Notes under the pieces: model-generated
What the model was told of the DNA's origin: nothing
Database searches by the model: none
The model's input: the letters and a program-made list of their open reading frames with translations, nothing else
NCBI GenBank assembly: GCA_016208545.1
Contig: JACQXU010000022.1
Coordinates: 41,176-71,302, forward strand
Direction of reading: 5' to 3'
DNA length: 30,127 bases
Origin: Candidatus Uhrbacteria bacterium
Lineage (GTDB): Bacteria > Patescibacteriota > Patescibacteriia > UBA9934 > GWF2-40-263
Made by a program: the position numbers and the translations under genes
Shown: piece after piece, positions 1-6,743 of the stretch
Numbering within the stretch: position 1 is the first letter of the stretch
Layout: the number at the start of each line of letters is the position of its first letter

Positions 1-166
1 CGTCCAAATCTGGTTTGTAACAGACCAGTTGTACGATTCCTGTTCCGTCTCGAAGATCAATAAAAATTAATTTTTCTCCCATTCGGCGAATTCTATGAAC
101 CCAACCGTTTAGTAAAACGGTTTGACCGAGTAAATTTTGTGTTTCGAAAATTGGTGTACGAGGCAT
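1..166 (-). CDS. aspS: Aspartyl-tRNA synthetase, N-terminal part only
   Basis: The minus strand from the ATG at 164-166 reads MPRTPIFETQNLLGQTVLLN and continues to the window edge for 55 residues. It shows the anticodon-binding OB fold of class IIb synthetases: a GWVHRIRRMG stretch followed by FIDLRDGTGIVQLV, typical of bacterial AspRS. The enzyme charges tRNA-Asp (or also tRNA-Asn when non-discriminating). The catalytic domain lies outside the window. The upstream neighbour on the same strand is asnS, with a four-helix-bundle gene between them. The sequence just 5' of the start codon, TTTTCAACTATG, resembles the original leader of rpsL and is preceded by a TAC-rich simple repeat. Identification rests on the OB fold alone; confusion with another class IIb enzyme is possible but less likely. 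Confidence 0.85.
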   Translation of the reverse strand, partial: MPRTPIFETQNLLGQTVLLNGWVHRIRRMGEKLIFIDLRDGTGIVQLVCYKPDLD

Positions 167-174
167 AGTTGAAA

Positions 175-610
175 AGTAGTAGGTAGTAAGTAGTAGGTAG
201 TAGGTATATACGTTAGATAGCTGTTTTGATCAAACCATTTAAGAGACTATTTACACGTACTGATTGTGTGTGAACAGTCGTAAAATAGTCAATTTCAATA
301 TATTGTAAGTCTTTCGAGAGAATAAATTGGTTCTGAAGTTCAAATAATGAGCCAATGGCTATATCGTAAAAACGGATTTTTTCTTTTCCTGTTCGCCGAC
401 CAAAACCTTCCGCAATATTGGACGAGATTGAAATAGCTGACCGACGCATCTGATTAACAAGCCCATATTGTTCCTGTTGTGGAAACTTCTGTGTTAGTTT
501 GTATACCATCAGCGCGAGTTTGTGAGCCTCTTGCCAAGTAATCAAATCAGTAAAGTGATTAATTTTATTTTTATTCATATACCTACTACCTAATACCTAC
601 TACTTACTAC
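175..610. mobile_element. Inverted-repeat-bounded unit carrying a four-helix-bundle gene
   Basis: The left flank (175-210) and the right flank (577-610) are inverted copies of a TAG-rich repeat built from GTAGTAAGTAGTAGGTA and GTAGGTATAT. The right copy has one extra 7-nt unit. The only gene between them is the four-helix-bundle ORF at 213-578. Its stop codon lies 3 nt from the left repeat and its start codon abuts the right one. The repeat begins at the stop codon of asnS (607-609). The IR-ORF-IR layout parallels the GIY-YIG unit at 4597-4897. That this unit moves is an inference; the repeat is a simple-sequence type that could also arise by slippage. Confidence 0.5.
213..578 (-). CDS. Four-helix bundle protein (S23/TIGR02436-type)
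   Basis: This 121-residue protein matches the four-helix bundle family first described in 23S rRNA intervening sequences. Recognisable blocks are DLITWQEAHKLA near the N-terminus, FPQQEQYGLVNQMRRSAISI in the middle, and SNIAEGFGRRT followed by KIRFYDIAIGSLFELQNQ. Length and motif order are normal, so the gene looks intact. The biochemical role of the family is not settled; a relative (Avd) works with reverse transcriptase in diversity-generating retroelements, but no reverse transcriptase is visible here. The start codon sits directly after a TAG-rich repeat that supplies the only ribosome-binding-like AGGTAG. The gene separates asnS from aspS and is enclosed by inverted repeats, which suggests it arrived as a unit. 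Confidence 0.88.
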   Translation of the reverse strand: MNKNKINHFTDLITWQEAHKLALMVYKLTQKFPQQEQYGLVNQMRRSAISISSNIAEGFGRRTGKEKIRFYDIAIGSLFELQNQFILSKDLQYIEIDYFTTVHTQSVRVNSLLNGLIKTAI

Positions 611-1698
611 GGTGCTAATCTATTTATCATCCTTATTTCTCCATATCCTTCTGGCGCCAAAAGATCATTATTGAGAGCTAAGTTCGGCGTGTTTGGATCT
701 CGCTTCATATAAAACGCTTTCACTTCAGCCGGATATTTTTCAATAAAAATCGGACGATCAAATTGTTGAGTAAGAAGTGTTTCATCGTCAGCTCCCAAAT
801 CATCGCGATCACCAATATCCGAACCGAGCTCGCGCAATTTTTCAATCGCTTGCGCGTGTGTGAGACGAACAAATGGAGCCAAAACTTTTTTGAGCGGCTC
901 AATATCGCGTTCGAGTATTTTTAATTCGCTAGCGTTTTTTTCCAAAACATCTTTTACAATTCGAACAATAAGTTCTTCCTGAATTTTCATGTTTTCTTCG
1001 TGTTCGACAAACGCGGCTTCGGCATCCATCATCCAAAATTCAGTGAGATGTCGGCGAGTCTTGGATTTTTCAGCTCGAAACACAGGACCAAAATCAAAAG
1101 CTCGACCAAAACTCATAATTCCTGCTTCCAAATAAAGTTGTCCAGATTGCGCAAGATAAGCTTTTCCACCTTCGTCAAAATAATCCATCTCAAATAATTC
1201 TGTTGTTCCTTCGCAAGAGGTCGGTGTCAAAATCGGAGTATCAAATTTCACAAAACCGTTTTCATTTAAGCGAGTGTAAGTAGAGTTGATGATTGTATTT
1301 CGCACTCGCAAAATTGCCCATTGCCGCTCACTTCGTAGCCACAAATGTCTTTCATCCAATAAAAAATCAGGTCCGTGTTCTTTTTTGCTGATCGGATAAT
1401 CTTCCTCTGCCAACTGAACAATCGAAAATGAAACACCGTCAAGTTCAAATCCACTTGGCGAACGAGTGTCGATTTTAACTTTTCCGCGAACAATAACGGA
1501 GGACTCTATTCGAAGTGTCTGAAGAGCATTCCACTCATTTTCCGGTATGCTTGAATTTGAATAAACAACTTGAACACGGCCAGAACCGTCGCGTAATTGC
1601 AAAAAGAAAATTTTTCCGCTTGAACGGAAATTGTATGCCCAACCCTTAAACTCAACCTCTTGTCCAAGATGCTCTCCGATGTCTTTTATAAAAGCCAT
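607..1698 (-). CDS. asnS: Asparaginyl-tRNA synthetase lacking the motif 3 region
   Basis: A class IIb synthetase that charges tRNA-Asn. The N-terminal OB fold (about residues 14-100, with FLQLRDGSGRVQVVY) and the catalytic core with TPTSCEGTTELF and FGPVFRAEKSKTRRHLTEFW (motif 2) are clear, as is LNNDLLAPEGYGEI. There the normal order breaks: GYGEI is followed at once by RMINRLAP and the stop. RMINRLAP is the usual last segment after IPFP. About 65-75 residues, including motif 3 with its ATP-binding arginine, are therefore missing in frame, with the junction at 633/634. The protein is 363 residues against roughly 430. As written it should be inactive. I prefer the ATG at 1696-1698 over the TTG two codons upstream. 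Confidence 0.9.
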   Translation of the reverse strand: MAFIKDIGEHLGQEVEFKGWAYNFRSSGKIFFLQLRDGSGRVQVVYSNSSIPENEWNALQTLRIESSVIVRGKVKIDTRSPSGFELDGVSFSIVQLAEEDYPISKKEHGPDFLLDERHLWLRSERQWAILRVRNTIINSTYTRLNENGFVKFDTPILTPTSCEGTTELFEMDYFDEGGKAYLAQSGQLYLEAGIMSFGRAFDFGPVFRAEKSKTRRHLTEFWMMDAEAAFVEHEENMKIQEELIVRIVKDVLEKNASELKILERDIEPLKKVLAPFVRLTHAQAIEKLRELGSDIGDRDDLGADDETLLTQQFDRPIFIEKYPAEVKAFYMKRDPNTPNLALNNDLLAPEGYGEIRMINRLAP

Positions 1699-1708
1699 AT
1701 TCAAAAGA

Positions 1709-1738
1709 AGTTTAGCCTAAAAAGAGCCACAAGCGCAA
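1709..1738 (-). promoter_or_regulatory. Predicted sigma-70 promoter of asnS
   Basis: On the minus strand TTGCGC (1733-1738) is followed after 18 nt by TAAACT (1709-1714). The predicted start of transcription falls around 1702, only a few bases before the asnS ATG, so the mRNA would be almost leaderless. No Shine-Dalgarno sequence is visible in that short stretch. The promoter overlaps the end of the upstream recO gene by only a few tens of bases. This is motif matching only. Confidence 0.5.
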
Positions 1739-1741
1739 GTT

Positions 1742-2515
1742 CTATATTGAACAAGCTGTTCGCAAAGAAACTGCTGGAATAATTGGAAAATGGGAAATGA
1801 TAAATGACTCCAAAACTTCATGGAAACTTTCCAAATGCTCACTTTCCAATCGAGGTCGCATTTGCTCTGAAAATGGCTCATGAAGAGCAAAACGCACGAG
1901 TTTAAGCGCCTCATCACTGATCGTACGCGCTGAAAACCATGCTTGTTGATTTGTTCGCGTGCACGACTCACAAACAACACCGCCACGCAAGGCATGCCAA
2001 AGATAACTGTTCTGTTCTATGGAGCGATGGCAAGAGACGCATAATCGAAGTTCTGGCCTGTAACCGCAAACGTCCATGAGTTTTAGAGTGAAAGAACCTA
2101 GCAAAAATCCTGCGCGTTCATTACTGATTGATTCTGTACAGCAAAGAAATTCAAGCCACTGCTCTAAAAGTTCATACAAAACCGAATCGCTCTCAAGAGG
2201 TTTTGTTGCTGAATCAACAAGATGAAGCGCACTGCGAGCGAGTGTGAGCTGGCTAAGACGTTCGTGTAAACCAAAAAACGCGCGACGGCGTTCAGTTCCA
2301 GCAACTATTTGATATTGCCGACCGCGCACGAGCAAAAGTTCGACTTCGGAAATCATTTCAAGATGTGGAGTGAGTTTCGCAAGCGACTTGTGCCCGCCTC
2401 GTGCTACAAATTCAATCTTTCCGAATTCCGGAGTCAATGCTGTGTACCATCTATCAGTTTCTCTGAAGTCGCGACGTGAAAGAATAATAGCGGTTGTTGA
2501 ATAAAGCGAGCTCAT
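1742..2515 (-). CDS. recO: DNA repair protein RecO
   Basis: RecO promotes RecA loading and annealing of SSB-coated single strands in the RecFOR pathway. The 257-residue protein has the N-terminal OB fold (YSTTAIILSRRDFRETDRW, then FVARGGHKS) and a helical C-terminal domain with a zinc site formed by Cys159, Cys162, Cys182 and Cys185 (CVSCHR and CESC). Length is normal. It follows ruvX with a 65-base gap. That gap holds a perfect 10-nt match to the 16S rRNA 3' end, GGAGGTGATT (minus strand of 2530-2539). It is unusually far from the ATG, 14 nt from its edge and 18 from its core. A tiny GTG-started frame of seven codons ends in ATGA with the recO start. ruvX and recO are probably co-transcribed. 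Confidence 0.92.
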   Translation of the reverse strand: MSSLYSTTAIILSRRDFRETDRWYTALTPEFGKIEFVARGGHKSLAKLTPHLEMISEVELLLVRGRQYQIVAGTERRRAFFGLHERLSQLTLARSALHLVDSATKPLESDSVLYELLEQWLEFLCCTESISNERAGFLLGSFTLKLMDVCGYRPELRLCVSCHRSIEQNSYLWHALRGGVVCESCTRTNQQAWFSARTISDEALKLVRFALHEPFSEQMRPRLESEHLESFHEVLESFIISHFPIIPAVSLRTACSI

Positions 2516-2580
2516 AAAATCTTAATTGAAATCACCTCCCGTCTGTCTCTACAAAAATAAACGAGAGGTAATTTGATGAT

Positions 2581-2973
2581 TCACATTTTCTCAAAATAAC
2601 TCTGCACAATCAACATTGCGGAAAGTGCGTCTTCTGGCGCTTTTGATCCTTCTTCTTTTTGGAGTCGTATACTTTCCGATGTTGTGTACGATTCATCTTC
2701 TTCAACAACAGGAATTGAAACAGCATCTTTGAGCGCGCGGATAAACTTGCGGGTTTTTTTAAGTTGCTCTTCGCTGTGATGACTGCCTGTTGAAAGCGGA
2801 ACACCGACAACTATCATATCAATATTTTCAGCGTTCACTCTTTCTGCAAAAACCCGAATCGTTTCAGCCCCTGCGTTTGGAACAACAGCAAGAGGAACAG
2901 CAATTTTCGCGTCACTGTCTCCAAAAGCTAAACCGATTTTTTTATCACCGTAGTCAATGCCAAGGATACGCAT
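2581..2973 (-). CDS. ruvX: Holliday junction resolvase-like RuvX/YqgF
   Basis: The RNase H-fold protein of 130 residues begins MRILGIDYGDKKIGLAF, with catalytic Asp7. It continues with VVGVPLSTGS (the second acidic/substrate strand), VVEEDESYTTSES, and ends with PEDALSAMLIVQSYFE, which carries the third acidic position. Members resolve Holliday junctions or process the 5' end of pre-16S rRNA; which applies here cannot be told from sequence. The start codon lies 2 nt after the stop of a gene fragment (2976-3159), so that fragment was probably the upstream member of the same operon. recO follows downstream. Confidence 0.9.
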   Translation of the reverse strand: MRILGIDYGDKKIGLAFGDSDAKIAVPLAVVPNAGAETIRVFAERVNAENIDMIVVGVPLSTGSHHSEEQLKKTRKFIRALKDAVSIPVVEEDESYTTSESIRLQKEEGSKAPEDALSAMLIVQSYFEKM

Positions 2974-2975
2974 AT

Positions 2976-3159
2976 TTATTTTTTCCCATACGCCTCCTTA
3001 ATTCTCTGCGTCAATTTCTCCAGCCCTTTTTCCGCCAACTCGCTAATATCTGAAATCGGCGTTACGGATTGATAAGACTCTTTTGCCAATGTCAGTAAAT
3101 TTTCGTCTTCTTCAGGAGCACTCAGGATGATAGTGTGTAAATTCGCTATAACATAATTT
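2976..3159 (-). pseudogene. C-terminal fragment of an unidentified gene upstream of ruvX
   Basis: Between map and ruvX one minus-strand frame is open for about 60 codons and ends in TAA at 2976-2978, two bases before the ruvX ATG. It reads like real protein: SAPEEDENLLTLAKESYQSV, then ISELAEKGLEKLTQRIKEAY and GKK. No ATG, GTG or TTG precedes the coding-like part; the frame starts just behind the map stop codon. The likely explanation is that the first part of a gene was lost by a deletion whose other end lies just downstream of map. I do not recognise the family. A short gene using a rare start codon is the alternative. Confidence 0.4.
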
Positions 3160-3160
3160 A

Positions 3161-3940
3161 TTATACAGGCATTGGCGTTAAAACTTCCACACCGTTTTTT
3201 GTTACAGCGATTGTCACTTCAAAATGACTTCCAAGTGATTTATCTTTCATAATAATGCTCCAGTTGTCTTTCCCAGTTTCAACTTCAAAACTTCCTCCAA
3301 GTCCGAGCATTGGTTCAAGCGCGAGACACATTCCGTCAACAATTTTTACATCGGGATACTGCGCGGAAACAAAATTCGGAACATGAGGCTCTTCGTGAAC
3401 AGCGTGTCCAACTCCGTGCCCAACAAGAGCGCGAACAATTCCGTATCCGTGAGGTTTCACAAAATTCTCAATCGCGGAACTGATGTCTTTAATTGATCCT
3501 CCAACTCGCGCGGCGCGAACGCCTGCAAAAAGCGCGCCTTTTGTAATTTCCATAAGTTTGATCGCTGAAGGAGACACCTTGCCAACTGGAACTGTAACAG
3601 CCATGTCAGTGCATAAACCTTGATACCAACACCCAACATCAATTCCAACAATGTCACCATCCTTAAGAACGTAATCACGATTTCCACATCCGTGCACAAC
3701 CTCTTCATTCACTGAAAGACAAAGTGTGCTTGGAAACGGTTTGTCGTCTTTGCTAGACTTATATTCTTTGAATGACGGCTCGCCGCCACCTTCGCGAATC
3801 ACTCGTTCCGCAATCGCGTCCAGCTCAAAAAGACGCACGCCAGGAACAACTGCATCAACAACAGCCTTCAGGGCTTTTGAAAGTAGTTGACCTCCTTGTC
3901 GCATTTTTGATATTTCGTCTGATGTTTTGATGAGAGACAT
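3161..3940 (-). CDS. map: Methionine aminopeptidase, type I
   Basis: Removes the initiator methionine from nascent proteins using a two-metal centre. The pita-bread fold is complete over 259 residues. Metal ligands are Asp101 (GIDVGC), Asp112 (CTDMAV), His175 (VGHGVGH), Glu209 (LALEP) and Glu241 (SHFEVTIAV). His83 in EEVVHG is the substrate-side histidine. The downstream side contains no infA-rpmJ-rpsM-rpsK-rpoA genes, which in many bacteria follow map; instead a gene fragment and ruvX follow. adk lies upstream, separated by a 33-base GGTTTTGGG-type repeat. Confidence 0.95.
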   Translation of the reverse strand: MSLIKTSDEISKMRQGGQLLSKALKAVVDAVVPGVRLFELDAIAERVIREGGGEPSFKEYKSSKDDKPFPSTLCLSVNEEVVHGCGNRDYVLKDGDIVGIDVGCWYQGLCTDMAVTVPVGKVSPSAIKLMEITKGALFAGVRAARVGGSIKDISSAIENFVKPHGYGIVRALVGHGVGHAVHEEPHVPNFVSAQYPDVKIVDGMCLALEPMLGLGGSFEVETGKDNWSIIMKDKSLGSHFEVTIAVTKNGVEVLTPMPV

Positions 3941-3943
3941 AAT

Positions 3944-3974
3944 GGTTCAGGTTTTGGGTGTTGGGTTTTAGGTT
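3944..3974. repeat. GGTTTTGGG-type intergenic repeat between adk and map
   Basis: The whole adk-map gap is made of GGTT-rich words (GGTTTTGGGTGTTGGG then TTTTAGGTT). The same words recur at 22881-22912 in front of a composite hairpin repeat. The repeat touches the adk stop codon. No function can be read from it. Confidence 0.5.
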
Positions 3975-4594
3975 CAAATAACTCCAATTATCCTCCCAAA
4001 CACTTCTTCTAGACTTCCAACCCCATCAACACGACGCACGATTCCATTTTTTTCATATTCAGTGATGACTGGCGCTGTATCATTTTCATAAATTTCTAAC
4101 CGACGATTGATTGCTTCTGGTTTGTCATCATCTCGCTGTGTCCACTTTCCTCCACACGAACACGAATCTCCGACTTTTATTCCGTTGTGAACACTACCAA
4201 CTTTTCCACACGCGCTACAAGTCAGTCGTCCGCCAAGACGTTTCAAAGATTCATCACGAGGAATATCAATTACAATCACGTGAGTCGGCGTGTCAAAATC
4301 AAAAGCCATAAACTGCGATAAGTTGCGCGGATAGCCATCAAGAATATATCCATTTTGAGTGTCTGGTTTTTGCAAACGCAATTTCAAAAGACGAGCCGCG
4401 TCTTCGTCAGAAACCAGAAGTCCTTGATTGCTAATTGCCTCTAATTTTTTTCCAGTTTCTGAACCTGTCGCGACTTCTTCACGAATAAGCTGACCCATTC
4501 CAAACGCTGGAACGCCTAATTTGGTAGATAATTTCTCGGCTTGTGTTCCTTTTCCACTACCTTGCGGGCCCATAAGAAGGATTTTGTGTAACAT
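3974..4594 (-). CDS. adk: Adenylate kinase with zinc-type lid
   Basis: Catalyses ATP + AMP to 2 ADP. The P-loop GPQGSGKGT is at residues 9-17, the NMP-binding part includes GQLIREEVATGSETG, and LDGYPRN sits at 85-91. The lid (about 120-155) carries Cys126, Cys129, Cys145 and Cys147 in CSAC and CSC spacings, as in zinc-stabilised lids. RRLEIYE and a C-terminal helix complete it at 206 residues, slightly short but normal for the group. Its ATG lies inside the tetranucleotide TATG that directly abuts a GIY-YIG inverted-repeat element, so the native leader of adk has been displaced by about 300 bp. The usual secY-adk-map order is kept despite this insertion and a terminator. Confidence 0.95.
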   Translation of the reverse strand: MLHKILLMGPQGSGKGTQAEKLSTKLGVPAFGMGQLIREEVATGSETGKKLEAISNQGLLVSDEDAARLLKLRLQKPDTQNGYILDGYPRNLSQFMAFDFDTPTHVIVIDIPRDESLKRLGGRLTCSACGKVGSVHNGIKVGDSCSCGGKWTQRDDDKPEAINRRLEIYENDTAPVITEYEKNGIVRRVDGVGSLEEVFGRIIGVI

Positions 4595-4596
4595 AC

Positions 4597-4897
4597 TCAG
4601 TAGTACAACTTCGAATTAATGATTGATAGATTTGAACGATTTAAGTCGTTTTGCCAAGAACCTACGGCCACCAGTTGTTTTGAGGTAGCCTTCTCTGCGA
4701 TTTGCATCTTCTTTTGATAAGCACCCCTCAAAATATATTATCACAAGCGGTCTTCTTCCTTTTGTTGAGAAAACCTGTCCATCACAGTGCTCATGAAAAC
4801 GACGGTTCAGGTCTTTTGTAATACCTATGTAGTTCTTCCCATCTTTCAGGCTAAGTAAGACGTAGATAACCCAAAATTTAGAAGTTGTACTACCGGG
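4597..4897. mobile_element. GIY-YIG inverted-repeat element inserted at the adk start codon
   Basis: Terminal inverted repeats at 4597-4613 and 4881-4897 match at 15 of 17 positions; the intact end is CCCGGTAGTACAAC followed by TTC. The GIY-YIG frame runs from one repeat into the other, and its stop codon lies 3 nt from the left repeat. On the minus strand the flanks are TATT before the element and TATG (the adk start) after it. The same end sequence, in the same position relative to a start codon, bounds the 138-bp unit at 22593-22730. The two copies define an element family seen directly in this window; mobility is inferred. Confidence 0.7.
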
Positions 4898-4918
4898 AAT
4901 ACTTGACGAGTATAACAA
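4616..4918 (-). CDS. GIY-YIG nuclease domain protein (URI/UPF0213 type)
   Basis: A single-domain GIY-YIG endonuclease of about 90-100 residues. The motif VIYVLLSLKDGKNYIGITKD holds the paired Tyr positions, followed by LNRRFHEH with the catalytic Arg and by SKEDANRREGYLKT with the metal-binding Glu. The C-terminus ends shortly after RRFLAKRLK. No ATG opens the frame. The longest version starts at a TTG (4916-4918), and the coding-like part begins IPGSTTSKFWVIY, where PGSTT is encoded by the inverted repeat itself. ATT stands exactly where an ATG would be if the flanking tetranucleotide were TATG as at adk. So the gene has probably lost its start, or it initiates at TTG or ATT. Such small enzymes occur in mobile elements and as stand-alone proteins. 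Confidence 0.8.
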   Translation of the reverse strand: MLYSSSIPGSTTSKFWVIYVLLSLKDGKNYIGITKDLNRRFHEHCDGQVFSTKGRRPLVIIYFEGCLSKEDANRREGYLKTTGGRRFLAKRLKSFKSINH

Positions 4919-4920
4919 AA

Positions 4921-5032
4921 AAGTAGTAAAGTAGCATAGTACTAAAGTAGTAGAGGGTCAAAAAAACGCGTTCTTGAAACGCGTTTTTCATTTTTTTCTT
5001 TCCTACTCTCCTACTTTTCTACTTTTCTTCTA
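4921..5032. repeat. TAG-rich repeat arms around the secY terminator
   Basis: GTAGTAAAGTAG-type words (4922-4955) and their inverted counterpart CTACTCTCCTACTTTTCTAC (5004-5031) enclose the terminator hairpin at 4959-4992. The right arm starts at the secY TAG stop codon (5030-5032). The same vocabulary appears at 175-210, 577-610, 16948-16990 and 22738-22765. Confidence 0.5.
4959..4992 (-). terminator. Rho-independent terminator of the spc operon after secY
   Basis: On the minus strand AAAACGCGTT, a TCAAG loop and AACGCG are followed by TTTTTTTG. The plus strand reads hairpin plus TTTTTCATTTTTTT, so it can work in both directions. It separates secY from the adk-map-ruvX-recO genes. Confidence 0.8.
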
Positions 5033-6292
5033 CACATCATACTCCCTCATCGTCAACTGCGCTTCAATCTGCTTCATCGCATCAATTACAACTGAAACAA
5101 TAATCAAAATTGAAGTTCCGCCAATCACTAAATTCGGATTACCTGTGATCTGTTGAACAATAAGCGGCAAAATCGCGATCGCTGAAAGAAACGAAGCGCC
5201 AAGAAGCAATAGACGATTTGAAACCCATCCAAGATAATCCGAGGTATTTTTTCCAGGACGAATGCCGGGAATAAACCCGCCTTGTTTTTGAATATTTTCA
5301 GCAACGCGATCAGGATGAAAAATAACCGCAGTGTAAAAATACGCAAAGAAAAATACTAAAACAAAATATGCAATGCCGTAGAATAATTGATTCTGAAATA
5401 ATTGAATTGTCTTGTCGGCAATTGTTCGCAGAAGTTCAGTTTTCGCGCTCACAAAGAATTGCGCAATCACTGTCGGAAACAAAATAATCGAAATCGCAAA
5501 AATAATTGGAATCACACCGCTCATGTTAAGTCGAAGAGGAATGTGCGAAGTAACAGCTCCTGACAAACGCGCTCCCTGAATGTGGCGAGCGTATTGAACA
5601 GGAATGTTTCGCTGGGCTTCGTTCATAATTACGATTCCAACAACAGTCACAACAGCCACAACCAGAAACAAAATAAGCGTGATAAGTTGTGAACGATCAT
5701 AAACTGCCAAAGTCTGGCTCAAAAGCGTTGGAAGTCCGGCAATGATTCCAGCCAAAATCAAAATCGAAATTCCGTTTCCAACGTTTTTTTCTGAAATCAA
5801 TTCTCCAATCCACATTAAAAAAATTGTTCCCGCTGTCATTGTTAGAATTGCAAATATCATTGTTGTCAAACCAGAACCCTGAAAAAATGAACCTTTTTGC
5901 GAGAGCAAAAGAATCAAACCGTATCCCTGAATTATCCCAAGCGGAACTGTCGCAAACCGAGTCCATTGGTTTAGCTTTTGACGACCTTGTTCTTCCTTTT
6001 GCATTTCTTCAAGCGAAGGAATAATCATTGCCAGTAATTGGAAAATGATTGACGAAGTAATATAAGGAGCAACTCCCATTGCGACAACAGAAAAATTTTC
6101 AAGAGTTCCACCAGAAAAAATGTTCAACAGTCCGAAAAATTGATTGCCTGAAAAAATATCTTTCAACGCTGACGCATCAACTCCCGGAACTGGGATATGC
6201 GCCGCAATTCGAAACACAACAAGCATGAGAATCACGAACAAAATGCTTTTGCGCACTTCGCGTGTTTTCCAAATGCGAATGATTGTGTTCAT
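5030..6292 (-). CDS. secY: Preprotein translocase subunit SecY
   Basis: Channel subunit of the Sec translocon in the cytoplasmic membrane. The 420-residue protein has about ten hydrophobic segments. It begins with FRIAAHIPVPGVD and carries the typical VAMGVAPYITSSIIFQLLAM, the NGISILILAGI segment, the cytoplasmic loop with RRNIPVQYA-like RNIPVQYARH, RLNMSGVIPIIFA, and PDRVAENIQKQGGFIPGIRPG before the last helices. The end is ...QIEAQLTMREYDV. All elements are in family order with no gaps. It is the last gene of the spc operon: rplO lies 3 nt upstream, and a strong terminator follows the stop. Confidence 0.97.
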   Translation of the reverse strand: MNTIIRIWKTREVRKSILFVILMLVVFRIAAHIPVPGVDASALKDIFSGNQFFGLLNIFSGGTLENFSVVAMGVAPYITSSIIFQLLAMIIPSLEEMQKEEQGRQKLNQWTRFATVPLGIIQGYGLILLLSQKGSFFQGSGLTTMIFAILTMTAGTIFLMWIGELISEKNVGNGISILILAGIIAGLPTLLSQTLAVYDRSQLITLILFLVVAVVTVVGIVIMNEAQRNIPVQYARHIQGARLSGAVTSHIPLRLNMSGVIPIIFAISIILFPTVIAQFFVSAKTELLRTIADKTIQLFQNQLFYGIAYFVLVFFFAYFYTAVIFHPDRVAENIQKQGGFIPGIRPGKNTSDYLGWVSNRLLLLGASFLSAIAILPLIVQQITGNPNLVIGGTSILIIVSVVIDAMKQIEAQLTMREYDV

Positions 6293-6295
6293 AAA

Positions 6296-6739
6296 TTATT
6301 TAATCGTAATTACAACTCCGCCGGCTTTTTCAATTTTCTCTTTTGCAGATTTTGAGACAAGACATCCTTCGATTGTAAGCGCGATTCCGATTTCACCTGT
6401 ACCCAAAATTTTAACTCCAGTCGCGTCTTCTCTAATCAACTCTTTCTTTTTCAAAAGTTTTATAGTTACTTTTGTGCCATTTGAAAAATTTTTTGCTAAA
6501 TCTTCAACATTCAAAATCTGTGGACGTGGTTTCGGACTTGTAAACCCTCTTGATTTCGGTGTTGAAAGCATGATTGTCCGCAGACCTTTAAGTTTAAGGC
6601 CCGAGCGTCCGCCTGAACGAGCGCGTTGACCTTTCACACCACGACCAGAATAAGAACCTTTTGAGCCCAAACCGCGACCAATGCGTTTTTTGGTTGTTCG
6701 AGATCCTTTTTTGGGTTTTAATGATTGCAAAGTTAACAT
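6296..6739 (-). CDS. rplO: 50S ribosomal protein L15 (uL15)
   Basis: The 147-residue protein has the Gly/Arg-rich N-terminus RIGRGLGSKGSYSGRGVKGQ that threads into the 23S rRNA, then RARSGGRSGLKLKGLRT. The globular C-terminal part ends VSKSAKEKIEKAGGVVITIK. It follows rpsE directly. In most bacteria rpmD (uL30) would lie between rpsE and rplO, but the 4-nt gap leaves no room for it. Confidence 0.96.
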   Translation of the reverse strand: MLTLQSLKPKKGSRTTKKRIGRGLGSKGSYSGRGVKGQRARSGGRSGLKLKGLRTIMLSTPKSRGFTSPKPRPQILNVEDLAKNFSNGTKVTIKLLKKKELIREDATGVKILGTGEIGIALTIEGCLVSKSAKEKIEKAGGVVITIK

Positions 6740-6743
6740 AAAA

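Noticed and set aside
213..578. A diversity-generating retroelement around the four-helix-bundle protein
   Set aside because: No reverse transcriptase, template repeat or variable repeat is visible nearby.
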